A stretch of 64,000 bases of DNA, from NCBI GenBank assembly GCA_948146395.1, contig OX411551.1, positions 50,464,997 to 50,528,996 of the forward strand, in the 5' to 3' direction. The translations under genes were made by a program, and so were the position numbers. Positions within the stretch are counted from its first letter, which is position 1, and each line of letters begins with the position of its first letter. Below the pieces are notes generated by a model. The model ran no database searches, was not told the origin of the DNA, and saw only the letters and a program-made list of their open reading frames with translations. This document shows positions 10,880-22,785 of this stretch, piece after piece. This DNA comes from Fragum whitleyi (taxonomy: Eukaryota; Mollusca; Bivalvia; Cardiida; Cardiidae).

Positions 10880-11577
10880 TCGTGCAATGTCGTTTGATAT
10901 ATACATACATTGCGGTTTGTATGTTCATACCAAACAAACTAGATATAGATCTATGTTCTCTTTTTTTTACTAATTGAGAGAGATAAATTAAAAAAAAAAA
11001 AAACGATTTATTTTAGATAATCTAACTTAATTTTTACATAGGCATATGAAATGATTGTGTTTCAAAAAAGTTGTTTATGTGGCAATGAAAAACAATTTTT
11101 ACGCATTTACAGCTACTAATGTAAAACCTCAAGAAAATGAAACAGAAAACTAAACACTTGAAAATACCATAGAATCGTTCACAATTATTTTCACAACTTC
11201 ATTCAAATGGAATAAATCATTTTTGATTAGCTGGTGTTGATTTGGAAGCAAATGCGAAGAGATACGAATTCTTTTAAAGTACAATTTTTTTCTCAAAGGG
11301 AGGTAATAAAATATCGATAATTTCGTCCAGATAAGACGAAATTAGCGTTTTTATACCTTCCCTAGATACAATCTTCTTGTTTCTCGATTGTGTGTTTACA
11401 CGGCGAAATCAGAGAGAGAGGAATAAATTTGGAATTCATTCATTTGTAAAAATGATTATTCGATCTTTTTCAAACAGATCTATCTTGGAGTTTCAATGAC
11501 CAAGGGAGATGAACTTAAAGTAACCAAATTAATTCATACCAACATTTGCCTCCCTTAGGTTTGCCTATAAACTTAAC
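10880..11577. other. No gene; a decayed MITE centre
   Basis: At 11290-11375 AAAGGGAGGTAATAAAATATC.. through ATACCTTCCC is the hairpin centre of the ACATCGTG-family MITE without its ends. A poly-A run lies near 10989. Otherwise nothing. Confidence 0.5.
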
Positions 11578-11892
11578 CATGTGTGTGTGATTGTCGGATT
11601 ATGGTCCCTCCGTGCTCAATGGCTATGGTATATATCATGCGAGAAAGAAGCGGTTAAAAGGAGACCCGGATTCATACGCCCCCAGCTCTTCTACGAACAA
11701 ACCTTCTTGTTTTTTTACGTGCCCAGTGTAAAGCACCGGTACACTGGCGCGAAGCTACCTCTGGGTTTCTTACCAGTTCATTTCTAGTTGGGCGGGGGAT
11801 AGCAAGTATGTCTGAAAATTCCTACCACGTTCGAGTTTCGAACCACGGATAAGTAGTCCGTTGTCTTATCACGAGTCCAACGGGCTGCCCAT
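11578..11892 (-). mobile_element. tRNA-headed SINE, copy 1 of a 315-bp family
   Basis: The tRNA-like head is at the right end (11819-11891, B box complement GAGTTTCGAACC). The body contains CCCAGTGTAAAGCACCGGTA and CCTCTGGGTTTCTTACCAGTTC. A near full-length second copy in the same orientation lies at 22786-23104. The open frame 11581-11787 is SINE body and not a gene. Confidence 0.8.
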
Positions 11893-12002
11893 AAAAATAA
11901 CAAAAAATCAAAATTATAACAGGTACCTTATATTTCTTAAGAAAATTAATGTTTCTCAATTCTAACGTTTTTTGTCTTGTAGTTTCCAGTTTCATGCAGC
12001 TA

Positions 12003-12400
12003 CAGTTAATAATATCGTGAAATTGACAAGATGAATAATTTTGGAATGGTTTTGGAATGAAATTGAATGAGTGTGTGAAGAGAGTTTTAAGTGAAATTAG
12101 AGGGATGTAATCTAATATCGCTAATTTTGTTCAGATGAACAAAATAAGCGATATGTATTTCCTCCCTTTAAAAAAAAATATACGTACTTTACGGGTTGCA
12201 TGGACCTATCATACACTTTCTTCACCAGCCAATAAAATCGTAGAATAATTGATATATTTTAACTAAATTTTGATCGTCCTTAATTGTTTTCTCATGATTT
12301 CGAAGCGTTTGAGATAGATTTGAGTGAGTGTATGGAATAAATGAATGGAGCGCTGAGCGAATGATTTTGAGTGATTTCGAACATCGATTAAGTAACAGTT
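12003..12400 (+). mobile_element. ACATCGTG-family MITE
   Basis: Left TIR CAGTTAATAATATCGTGAAA, hairpin centre near 12117-12170 (CGCTAATTTTGTTCAGATG and complement), 3' part with GAATGAATGGAGCGCTGAGC; the right TIR is decayed. Confidence 0.8.
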
Positions 12401-12431
12401 ATGGAAGTAACTACGGAGATTAAATCTGAAA

Positions 12432-12700
12432 CCGCCGCCAAAGCGCGTCGGACCGTCAATCTAGAGGTCCCGGGTTCGATCCCCGACGGCGGCACTCATT
12501 CTTTCCGATTAATGTCTATAACCAATTGGTTAATAATCGTAGACCTATTTGAGATAGTAGCTGTAGGTAATGAAATGATCTGATGGCTGTACTGGTCAGA
12601 GAAATAACAGGAATCCATTGTTAGGTGCTCCAGCCGCCGCGATATAACTGAAAAAATGCTGAAAGCGGCATTAAACTCCAGTTAATCAATCGAACAATCA
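12432..12700 (+). mobile_element. tRNA-headed SINE, CAGCCGCCGCGATATAA-tail family
   Basis: Head GCCGCCAAAGCGCGTCGG..GTCAATCTAG with B box GGGTTCGATCCC; tail GGTGCTCCAGCCGCCGCG then GCTGAAAGCGGCATTAAAC and an ATCAATC run. Relatives lie at 22276-22498, 41195-41340 and 51598-51876. Confidence 0.8.
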
Positions 12701-13162
12701 AATCTGAAAGTAACACGAAGACTTACCTTCTGGATCAAAACGAAGTAAAATGTCCGGAATCTTGAAGATCAATCTTTTATCCATTATCCTTTAGTGAGTA
12801 ATCAAATGAATCAAATCATGACACAATTCAACAAGACTTTAGAACCGCACGTAATCCATTTCATTCTTATCTTTATCCTTAAAACGCGACAAAAATGATT
12901 TATAACAATTCGATATTTGAGACGAAATTCTTAATCTTAGTTGTACATAGATAACGTTGTTCAAATATTGAGTTTTTTTGAATTTCTATTTTAAACCTTA
13001 ACTTAGGGACTTGATTATCTTTAAATCGTTAAAAAACCAATAGAAGATTAACAAAAGAATGTGTATTTCACCTTTAATATTTTATGTAGCAAGATGTCGA
13101 AAATCATAAATATACATGAAGACTAGTCAATCATTGAAATCTCGAACAGCTTGAGTAAACTT
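12701..13162. other. No gene or repeat recognised
   Basis: AT-rich; no supported frames. Confidence 0.55.
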
Positions 13163-13294
13163 GCCCTGTATTCAGGATATAAGAGCTTTTAGCGAGCGCT
13201 TTAAGATGATACCCCGCTTTGCACAAGCACATACGTGTAAAGCGAGGTATCATTTCGAAAGCGCTTCGCTAACGTTTCATCCTGAACGCAGGGC
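13163..13294. repeat. 132-bp palindrome (foldback)
   Basis: GCCCTGTATTCAGGAT at the left is inverted as ATCCTGAACGCAGGGC at the right. Matched inner blocks are AGCGAGCGCTTT with GAAAGCGCTTCGCT and GATACCCCGCTTTGCAC with GTAAAGCGAGGTATC. A partial relative is at 15249-15345. Confidence 0.85.
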
Positions 13295-13329
13295 AGTTGC
13301 TACGACGGTTTGTTCGACAATTAATAATA

Positions 13330-13733
13330 CAGTGAGTAACACTCTGAAATTGACATTCATCTCAATCAAAATCATTCTAAGTCGTTCACACATCGCTCCA
13401 TTCATTCATTCTAAACTCTCACTGAAACAATTCTAAACGCTCAAAAATTACTTAAAAGATACAAACAACAACTGTATTCAAAATAAAAATAGCTAGACAA
13501 AAATTGCGATTTCAATGACTTTATTGAAACTTTTAGCGTCTACCTGTTTCTTAAAGAAAGAAGAGGCTGTATATAGAACCTGTTTGCATATTCTATCTCA
13601 TACTGAACAAATTGGCGATATTGCATAACCTCCCTTTAATTTCACTCAAAACTCGCTCATCGCACTCATTCAGTTTCATTCAAAAATACTTCCAAAATCA
13701 CTCACCTTGTCAATTTAACGTTGTTGTTGACTG
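13330..13733 (-). mobile_element. ACATCGTG-family MITE, near complete
   Basis: 404 bp from CAGTGAGTAACACTCTGAAA to ..TTGTTGACTG, flanked by TA on both sides (13328-13329 and 13734-13735). The central hairpin is lopsided. Confidence 0.85.
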
Positions 13734-14399
13734 TAACAGGTAAAACCTCGAGTAGAGCGTTGAACAAACGATTAAGCTTAGTCTAGCGATTGAAGAAATT
13801 AAGTTCACTTTTTTATGAATAGTAACAAAACAATCCCTTACAAGCGGCAAACTATAGGCGATCTACCCATATAGTTAAATTTTGTCTACGGCCAGATATC
13901 TTGAATCTTGGGATAATGCATAATATAACTGGATTTGTTTTCGCCAAATATTCAAACCTTACGTTCAAGAGGAAACATTTCGAAAGCGTTTGAGAAATAG
14001 CACACCGTTTTGCAAGAGGCTTCTCGTGTTACAATAGGAACTTCGTGAGATTGATAAGTTGAAAGAGCTCAGAATGATTTAGGAATGAAACCGAATGAGT
14101 TAAATGAGCGGAATTTTGAATGGTTTTCAAGGGAGGTAAAAGACTATCGATAATTCCATCCAATGGACGAAAAAGCGAATCAACGGGAGGAACTGTCCGA
14201 GAACTACGTGCCTTCGACACTACATATGCATAGTCTATGACAGTAAACAGCATCTTATAATTCACAAGTTGAATGATATTGGAAAGATTTCGGAATGAAA
14301 TTGACTGAGTGCGACGAGCCAGTTTTGAATGAAATGATGAACAGAATTAGTGACAATTATTACCCCTTAATAAAACGTATATACAAGTTCTATAAATAC
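13734..14399. other. No gene; two decayed MITE left halves
   Basis: 14028-14170 and 14238-14375 retain CTTCGTGAGATTGATAAG or ATCTTATAATTCACAAG followed by GAATGAAA-C/T-CGAATGAG-like and GGGAGGTAA-like blocks of the ACATCGTG family. Confidence 0.5.
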
Positions 14400-14805
14400 A
14401 TTTATAATATGACCGACGTCGCCGGAGTGAAATATCCCCGTTGAATATTTTTGATATTACACGGGTGTTATTACACTAGTGGAATAACTATGCCAATGAG
14501 CTAAAAACGAAGAACAACGTCATATTTTTGTTAAGAAAATGACGTCATAATGGATATGATGACGTCATTTTGCGAACGGCGTTATATGTTTCGCGGAATG
14601 AAATAAATAGATAAATATCATAATTTTCTCGTTTTATCACCAAATTTCGGGCTTTATTGTAAATAGCATATAAAATTTGTGCTCATCAAATACCGAATTT
14701 ATTAAACTTGTCATCTATAAACAGATAAAAACTCGGCACAGCCTCGTTTTCATTTGTTTATAGATGACTCGTTTAATAAATTTGGTATTCCATGAGCACT
14801 CATTC
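14400..14805 (+). mobile_element. TGACGTCA-bearing palindrome-tailed element, copy 1
   Basis: Starts ATATGACCGACGTCGCCGG. It carries two TGACGTCA octamers (14540, 14560) and ends in a palindrome (about 14690-14800: GAATTTATTAAAC..GTTTAATAAATT around ACTCGGCACAGCCTCGTTTT). A copy of very similar sequence lies inverted at 43886-44290. Confidence 0.8.
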
Positions 14806-15248
14806 AATATCCTCTATTTCTTTGTCTCTACGAACCAACCAGACGCTTTTAATTTTTCATGATGTTGTTGATCTAATCATTTCAGTGATTTCGGACCGTT
14901 TTTTTGAATGGTTGAGTTAGTGTTTGAAATGAATGGATGTAGCGCTGAGAGAGCGATTAAGAACAACTTTGATCTGTTTACGATGTTCCTATCTTCACCC
15001 AGCCCCCCTCACATTATATTATACTTATTATTATATTATATGTTTTATAAGTATTTGTATGCACCACAATTATTTGTCAATATTGTGAATTCGGGAAGGT
15101 CCACATTCTCCATTGAAACCATGTACACGAAGAATGTTCTGGTCCGAATTTCTGCCTATGTACATGAGTTTGAAGCAATCGAACAAGAAACACAACTTAA
15201 AAAAGATATCGGAACACTTGAATGACTTACCTCCCTTACATTTCGTCA
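14806..15248. other. No gene; MITE 3' fragment
   Basis: 14860-14970 matches the GTTTGAAATGAATGGATG..AGCGCTGAGAGAGCG region of the ACATCGTG family. The frame at 14908-15225 starts inside this fragment and shows no domain; not supported. Confidence 0.5.
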
Positions 15249-15345
15249 GCGCAAACAGCCCTGCGTTCAGGATGTCAACTCGGTGAAAACGGTTTCCAAA
15301 TTATACCCCGCTTTGCACGTGAACGTGCAAATCGGGGCATAATTT
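15249..15345. repeat. Partial copy of the 132-bp palindrome family
   Basis: It shares GCCCTGCGTTCAGGAT and TACCCCGCTTTGCACGTG with 13163-13294. The arm ATTATACCCCGCTTTGCACG pairs with CGTGCAAATCGGGGCATAAT; the outer right arm is lost. Confidence 0.7.
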
Positions 15346-16288
15346 GCATATGGTTTGCACAGTTTTGTTATCCAGAAAGTAGGGAGGGCTTCGAAGACCC
15401 ATATTAAAGAGAGTAAAACCTTTCTATTTTCCAAAAAGTTAGAAGGCGAAACGATTTGTGATCCGTTAGATAACAACTGTCCGGACAGAATCGACCCTAG
15501 TCAAGGGCGTAACTCTAATTACGCAACTTACGCAAGTGCGTAAATGAAATAATCCCCTGTTGGAAAACATCGTTGATGAATGATCATTACATCGAAACTA
15601 CAGCTTATTCAAGTTGTAGGTTCGATGTTTTGATAATTCAGCAACGCTTAAATCATAAAAAAGCTGTAGACGGAGGGCATTCATATTTTGTCATAGTTCT
15701 CAAAACGCTATTATCCTACATTTTATTAAGTTGTCGCCTTCTGAGTGCGTATAATTTCAAAGTCCTAAATACGCATATGTTAGAGAGACTGTGCGAACTT
15801 CACAGGCTGACAGGGTAGAATGTTTGCGAACCTTCTTTATGTTCTGAATCTAGAATGATCTTACTAACTTCTTGTCTTAGAAATGTTTAAATGCGATCTC
15901 TGGTTGAACTCTTAATGGAACGAATCTCTTTTTCAATTATAAATTCCACGGAGTTCCCAGACTCTTCTTTGCGTCTTAATCGTTGAAATAATTGAATGAT
16001 TTAATTGGCTGGTGTTGATTTTTAAGCGACTGATTTATCCGTGAAGACAAATAAGTCAGAAATGTAAGTAGATTTTTTAAGGGTTGTACTAAATTACTGT
16101 TTATTTCGTCTTACTCTAAGAAATATCGAATATGTTTATCTCCCTTGAAAATCGATCAAACCCGCTTATCGCCCTTATTCAATTTCATTGCAGAATCATT
16201 TAACTTGTCAATTTCACGATGTTGCCAACTGTAAAGGCTACAGCGGAGGGCAAAATCATCAACGGGACGGGAGAGAGGTGTACATGTG
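15346..16288. other. No gene; MITE fragment at 16130-16231
   Basis: 16130-16231 ends with TTGTCAATTTCACGATGTTG and is the right end of an ACATCGTG MITE ('-' orientation). The frames around 15267-15818 overlap on both strands and have no domain. Confidence 0.5.
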
Positions 16289-17007
16289 CAGTTTAAAATG
16301 ATATCATGAAATTGACATACATCTCAATCAAAATCATTCTGAATCGCTCACTCAGCGATCCATCCATTCATTCCAAAAACTCACTCAAGCTATTAAAACT
16401 CTAAAAAATCACTTAAAAAGGCTAGACCAACTACTACATTCAAAAAAAAAAAATCGTTAGAAACAATCCACGATTTCACTGAATTGTCTGATTTGTTTGT
16501 GAATGCAAGGAAGGTCATTAATAGATCTTGTATGAATATTTCATTAAAGGCAAGTACAAAAATAAATATGGCTGATTGTTGAACTCCCCAAAATTTACGA
16601 TATTGGATCACCTTTCATTAATCTCATTCAAAACCTTCTCATTGCGCTCTTTATGGCCCCCTTCGAAGAAGAGGGGGTAAATTGCTTTGCACCTGTCGGT
16701 CGGTCGATCCGTCCTTAGACCGTTTTTTTGTCCGGAGCATATCTCATAAAGTATGCAAGCTAGAATCATGAAACTTCATAGGTAAATAGGTCTCATTGAG
16801 GAGAAGTGCAGTGCGCAAGAACCATAACTCTACTCACCATATTTTGTGAGTTATTGCCCTTTGTTGATTGACAAAGAATAGGATATTGACCTGCTTTTAT
16901 CGGGGGGGGGGGGGGATATAAATGTTTTACAAACATCTCTTGTTCAATTTTATTCAAAAAGTATACTACTATTATTCAACTTGTCAATTTCGTAATATTC
17001 TTAACTG
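16289..17007 (-). mobile_element. ACATCGTG-family MITE split by a nested repeat
   Basis: Left part 16289-16650 (CAGTTTAAAATGATATCATG..) and right part 16942-17007 (..CAACTTGTCAATTTCGTAATAT..AACTG) belong to one copy interrupted by the insertion at about 16652-16941. Confidence 0.75.
16652..16941 (+). mobile_element. Hairpin-headed repeat nested in a MITE
   Basis: Starts with a hairpin GCCCCCTTCGAAGAAGAGGG, then GGTCGGTCGATCCGTCC and GGAGCATATCTCATAAAG, and near its end a poly-G tract (16903-16914). The repeat at 18127-18400 has the same plan. Confidence 0.6.
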
Positions 17008-17859
17008 TAATCTAGCTTTCATAACGTTGTCTTCTCTCTGATAAGCCGAGGGAAAGATTTTTGACCAGATAACCAGTTAGATGACAACGCTATCGCAGCT
17101 TGGGATAACAACTACAACATGAGCCAGTACGTGATAATTCCAACAATTTCACATGGGGGTAATAGACAGACACATTCGGAACATCACTCGGTCATTTCCG
17201 TAAACTACAACATACCTCGGATGTATGTAAGGCGGATTGGTATGTAACGAAATCGTGCATTTTGTTAGGCGGAAACAGTGTTAGAAAAACTAGCACTGTA
17301 GATTTATATTTTTTACAGTAAACAACGGCTGAAAAATCTTAATTTTTAAGAATGACGAATCATTCTCAAAAATTAAGATTTTTTCATCCGTTATTTAAGA
17401 ATCTAAAGATATTAATATAAGGATTCGATGAATTCACGTCAGTGACTTAAACGAGTGGCGTTGGCGACGCCGAATGTTTACACTCCCAGTTTCGAGGGCT
17501 AACGCCATTTTAACTGACGTCATCGAGTTTTTCCAAGGTTTTCCCGTAATTTTTAAAAATAGTCCGTCTATGTACATCCGAGGTTGATCGTGAGATTGGC
17601 CGAGTGGTGTTCCGGATGAGACAGACACTGGGCGGCCTGGACAGCCACACAATGAAAATATGATATACTCTGACTGCCTGTAGAGGGGATAACACCATAT
17701 CTATCTCAAGAGTGCATAGGAAAGACTCTGGTCAGCCTGTGTGGATGCACAGGCTGTCCAAAGTCTTTACTATGAACATTTTTTTTTTGCTCGAGGATAA
17801 CACGATAAAGGGTCGAATGACTTTTATTTCCATCATGGTCCCAACTCATTCCAGATCTT
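17008..17859. other. No gene; a 70-bp palindrome and one CRE-like octamer
   Basis: 17323-17392 is a palindrome (AACGGCTGAAAAATCTTAAT with ATTAAGATTTTTTCATCCGTT-like complement). TGACGTCA occurs at 17515. The frames at 17434-17698 on the minus strand have no recognisable domain. Confidence 0.55.
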
Positions 17860-18042
17860 ATCCTGTGCACATAGAGAGAGAGGCAATGGTTTCTAACCAC
17901 TGCTACCCACTTTTACAACTGGGTGGACTGGTGCCCTGTCTGTAAAGTGTACTGCCCAAATACACTACCCGTCTCCGGTAGGGCTCGAACCCGCAACCAC
18001 CAGGTTACGAGTCGAGCGCGCTAACCACTCGGCCAACGAGCC
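17860..18042 (-). mobile_element. tRNA-headed SINE (Thr-like head)
   Basis: On the minus strand the head reads GGCTCGTTGGCCGAGTGG..GACTCGTAACCTGG with B box GGGTTCGAGCCC. The body GTATTTGGGCAGTACAC then ACCCAGTTGTAAAAGTG matches the SINE at 1783-1930. Confidence 0.8.
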
Positions 18043-19632
18043 AGAACATTTGATATTGTTGGAAATGTCACGCACAGGCTCATGTGAAGATTTTTGGGGT
18101 TCTCCTTCTGATTTCTTTGTCATTTTTATACGCCCGTGTAAAGACGGGGCGTATTATGTAATCACCCGGGGGGGGGGGGGGATTTCGGCGTCCGCCGGGC
18201 GAGTTGCGTCAATTTCTTAATCTGGAGCATAACTCTATCACCCTATGTTCTTCTGACTTCAAATTTAACAGTTATGTTTCTGTCATGATTACGGAGTGCA
18301 ATGCACAAGATCCGCAATTCTACCTATCTCATATTTTCCGTTATTACTCCTTGTTTTTTATACTTGGACATCTTGCAGTGTCGCGGGCAGAAAGTGAGAA
18401 TTTTTCACCTCGTTCTACTTCAAATTTACGTTTCTAAACTCTCCATGCCAAATTCTTATTTCTGTAGCTCTTTTTTCTACTGATTTTGTTCCACGATGTA
18501 TTAGCAACTACGTTTTTGCTTACAGCTTGTAACGTTAACGGGAAAGCTTTCTCAAATAAAACAATAACAGTCGATGTTATCAGGCCTCAAATATGGACAC
18601 ATAAATCTGGGTTCATTAACCCTAATGGGTTGATTCCTATTGATAGCAGGTGTCTTTCTGATTAGCTTTGTTATGTAAAAGCGTATCATAATTGAAAAAA
18701 AAAATACTCTATTTATTTCACAGATTACCCGATTTATTGACCGAATTTTGGACACAAACATTGACGCCAAAGTATCCATTTATTATTACTATAGTTTCAA
18801 TCGTAATTAACTGGCAAAGTTTTTATACGTATTGTTCAATCGAGTCTAATTTTATTTAGGAAAAAAAATCAAAACTTATCCGACTTACATTTAATAAGGT
18901 AACCATTGGATCCCTCTCACCTAAAGGCGGATTCACTCAGTTACAGGATAACATTGTGAAATTTAAAAAAAAAATGATTAGACGTTACGCAAGATACTGG
19001 TGACCCTTTGCGTTACAAATAGATTTGACGTCGGCGTTAATATAACGCTCCTTTTTTACTTTATAACTATCTTCATACCAACCTTTGCAAACGATACACA
19101 TGTAATTCTTTTATTGGAATGCTGTTAATCTTTGCAAAGATTTAAATACAAAAAGTTTTTTTTTTTTATGACACAAAATGGACACGGATTTCTGAAGATT
19201 CCGGTGCAAATCTAATGATATATGCAGAGTTGGATTGATTCGGTTTGATTTTGAAACACTCAAAGTAAAGATATACGGGCGATATTATACATTTCTAGCC
19301 ATAGACTGTTCAAAAATAAGATTTTGATTTACTAGTAATATGTATTTTCACATTATTGACTAGAAGTTATTATTTATATCTAAGATTTATAAGTGATTCC
19401 GAATAAATCGCGTTTATCTGAATCTCACTATGAATAGAAATTTGATATTTTTTTCATTTTATTCAGTTTGCAAAAAAATGTTTTCTTTTTAGGATGTTCT
19501 CAAACAGATCAGTTTATGACAGTATCATATCTCTTTTATATTTTATCTATTTATTTATTCATTTATCGTTTTGATTTTATTTTATTTTCATATTGATTGA
19601 AGTTTGAATCTCGACCTTCTTTTCAATATATA
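18043..19632. other. No gene; hairpin-headed repeat at 18127-18400
   Basis: The hairpin ACGCCCGTGTAAAGACGGGGCGT (18131-18153) is followed by a poly-G tract (about 18169-18181) and CTGGAGCATAACTCTATCACC, the same architecture as 16652-16941. The rest (18500-19632) is AT-rich without coding or repeat signal. Confidence 0.5.
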
Positions 19633-21523
19633 CTCAGAACAAGAAGTTAAGCGCCACAAGTTTTTAGACAGAAGATTTTTAAAGGCAGGGAGCCTGCATT
19701 AATTCAAAATAACAGAGATGTAAATATTGAGTTCCAATGTTGAAAATGGTATGTTGACTTGACAATTTCACAACAATACACGGATGGTGATACATTTTAT
19801 TGACTTTGTACCTTGAAATGTTAATGATGTATTTTCACCTATTTTAAAAAAATGAAAAACTATTGTCAAAGCCGACGTACGGTGTTGTCTATGACACGAA
19901 ACTTGGTTTTAGAAGTCAGATAACACAAATGCGATTAATTCCAGTCACATCTTAGTCAGTAGCTTGTGTAAGATCCGTGAGCATTGATCACTGCGCGCAC
20001 CCTCCTCGGCATGCCACGAATCAGCCTCTGGATGATGTGTTGAGGGATTTGCTGCCACTCCTGGTGCAGTGCTGCTTCTTACCCAACCACATTTTGTACA
20101 GGAGGCTCTCTCCGACGTATACGGCGCCCTAAAATGTACCACAGGTGCTCGATGGGGTTACGATCGGGACTACAAGCCGGCCATGGAATAGTGGTGATGG
20201 CTTCACGTTGCATAACTTCCGCCACGACTCTTGCTCTGGCGTTTTCATCCATGTAAACTGGTCTTGTGCGAAGAGGGTGATTGTCAAAATGTGGAATTAC
20301 CACAGGAAAAAGGATGTTATCGCGATATTTATCGCCAGTCAATGTTCCTGGAACTGTCACTAGGTCCAGTTTACAGCCGTAGGAGACACAACCCCATATC
20401 ATAACGGAGCCGCCGCCACCCTAATAGGTTGGTTGGACGTACTTTGGTGCAAATCGGGTGTTATGTTGTCTCCAAACATGAATTCGGCCATCGGTGACAT
20501 GCAACAACATCCTGCACTCATCTGACCGATGGATCCGGCGCCATGATGCCAAGTGCCAACGTGCCCTCGCTCTACACCATATTAGACGTTCATTGGTGTT
20601 TCTCTGTTGTAACTTTGGACGTTTCAGGGGTCTTCGTGCCTTATGCCCAGCCATCCGAAGTCGATTTCGCACTGTTGAAATAGAGACCGTCTGTGTGTAT
20701 TCCAGTTGTCCCTTTGTACAGGCGCACTGGTGAAGGGTAGACGTCTGACGTGACGCAAAAGTGCTCTATCCTCTCGAATAGACGTCACTCTAGGGCGTCC
20801 AGATATGACACAGTCCTTAACGTCGTTTGTCTGTGCGTGTTTTTGTACCAAACGTGTTATGATACTGTGGTGATACCCCAGCTGTCTGGCAATGGCTCTA
20901 CAAGACATTCCAGAATGTCGCATTCCAATTAATCGCCATCTTTCATTTGTATACAATCTACGCCTTGTCAAATCGAAATGTAAACAATTGCACGAGCTAC
21001 ACGACGTAAGTATCTCTGACAGAAAAGCTGATTTTCCACTTTGCACGAGCCCAGGTTTTACAGTCATTGCACGAGACTTGCTGAATATGCACGTGCATCC
21101 GAAACGTTTTTAATCAATAGCTATAGGTGTATTTTGTAAACTGAGCTCTGACGTAGGCGCTGAGTCCATTATCATAGGTAAATCGGGTATAATTAAAAAG
21201 CAAATGATAGGAATTTAGCCTGGTCCCTTCACTGCAATTATGAAAGTACATGTTTAAATGAACCTTACGTTTTAAGACAAGCAGTAACGGTGGTTTAAAA
21301 GGTAACTTTTAAACTTTCTCAATGCATTACTTTAACCTGGTTTACTTATTTCGAACAAATGGCACGAGAATCTAACGGTAAAAAGTTTATTTCACGGCTC
21401 ACCGCGCAAAATCTACCTATACAAGGTTGTTCTTACCGTTTGATAACATAGATACGTTATTAAAGTTTTCGATAGAAATGTTATTAACTTAAAACTTAGT
21501 GGCGCTTAACTTTATGTTCTGCG
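19633..21523 (-). mobile_element. Tc1-like DNA transposon with TIRs, inactive
   Basis: 1891 bp between TA dinucleotides (19631-19632 and 21524-21525). Left TIR CTCAGAACAAGAAGTTAAGC and right TIR, read on the minus strand, CGCAGAACATAAAGTTAAGC; both continue GCCAC. It contains the broken transposase at 19956-20977. The TA target and TIR length fit the Tc1/mariner superfamily. Confidence 0.88.
19956..20977 (-). pseudogene. Tc1-like transposase, disrupted
   Basis: About 340 residues' worth of transposase. The N-terminal helix-turn-helix region is at about 20977-20700 (NERWRLIGMRHSGMSCRAIA.. then SGRPRVTS). The first catalytic Asp is in HRSDECR (near 20546), the second region is MDENARARVV (near 20245), and the last acidic residue is in SPDRNPIEHLW (near 20150). 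The C terminus RRVRAVINAH.. ends at 19956. Lesions: a frameshift near 20680 (N-terminal part in another frame), an in-frame TAG at 20421-20423 just before the GGGGSVMIWG segment, and an in-frame TAA at 20079-20081. In addition, the expected second catalytic Asp appears as Glu and about three residues are missing after DENAR, which shortens the spacing to the final Glu to about 31 instead of 34. In life it would cut and paste the element at TA sites. The start is uncertain; the upstream frame extends to 21067. Confidence 0.88.
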
Positions 21524-22275
21524 TATATATCATGCGTAAATTTGGAGTATTTTAATTTATTCACTTATTTATTATTGTGGTAATCATTAACGAGTGACAC
21601 AAAATTCAAAATACAGATACAAATCAAATCAAGCATGTGAAATTCGAATACATTTAATCATATTAATTCTGCTGTTACTTGGTAACGTGGAACAAATCAA
21701 CGTCTCGTTCTGAAAAACAACGTAGGTGGGACATTTTTGGGTGACTTTTGTATTTATTAATAAAATCATTACTATTAGGATGAGAATTGAAAGAGTCATA
21801 TGAAAATCTACATTTTTTTTTATCTCTTTTACCTTTGCGACAAAAAAGGAAGAGGCTTATGCATAATTTGATGTAATTTTCGTTTTTATTAATTACCAAT
21901 TAGTATTTTCAGCGTTTTTTACAAGTTTTTCGGTTGAGTTAAGGAATTTAAATTATCTTCGTGCTGTTCTAATTTGTTGTTCTAAAAACTGTTAAATTTG
22001 ATCAATGTCTGTCCCTGCGGAGGGGATACATTGTAAAAAGGGGAAACAACTTCTTATATTTCATAAAAGAACACCAACAATTTCTTACTTCTCCTTCCTC
22101 TCCGTTTTCCTTCGTCTCGAGTTCTTTCTTCATTTGTCGTCTATTCGAATCGTCTGCTTCTATAGATGACATGGTTTAATCCTAGTCTATTTTAGCACAG
22201 ATTTCTTTGTCATTGCGTTGATTTGAATCGGTTTATTACGGTTAACGCCATTTTCGACTGACGTGGTCATATCAT
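21524..22275. other. No gene seen
   Basis: AT-rich. The frame 21675-21899 (-) is Lys/Asn/Phe-rich, without a domain, and not supported. Confidence 0.55.
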
Positions 22276-22498
22276 GTTGAGCGGCTGGAGCACCTAACCA
22301 TGGATTACTATTGTTTCTTATACCAGTACTATTACAACACCCTTACCCAGCCTCCAGCTGCTCCATCACATAGGTTCGCGATATCAACCATTTATGGACG
22401 AGATTTTTGTCTGAAAGGGTACTTACCGCGGCCGATTATCGAACCCGGGACCTCTCGAACGAGAGGCAGGTGCGTTACAAACTGCGTTAAGGCCTAGG
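22276..22498 (-). mobile_element. SINE of the CAGCCGCCGCGATATAA-tail family, 3' truncated
   Basis: On the plus strand it reads GCGGCTGGAGCACCTAACCA.. to the complement of a tRNA head (GATTATCGAACCCGGGACC..). Homologous to 51598-51876 in the same orientation. Confidence 0.75.
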
Positions 22499-22785
22499 AT
22501 TACCGCTACGTTTTGATAAACCGTCGGTCCTGTTATAAAATATCGTAACTACGGCTTTACTCAAGCCGTAGTTACGAGATTTATAACAACACCTACGAAA
22601 TATTGTTTGTCCGATATTGCGTCATTGTTAACTGGATAAAATCGTTCCCCATTGTGTTCCATATTTAGCTCTTTGCGCGAAAATTGGCTTTTCCAGTCCA
22701 CTGGACCAAGGCTAGATAATTTTGTTGAAATTTCATGTGCAATTTTGGCATCTCTACTGTTACTGTGCCTATACACTGCAGAGAG

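Noticed and set aside
20145..21113. Plus-strand frames opposite the Tc1-like transposase
   Set aside because: Antisense of recognisable transposase motifs.
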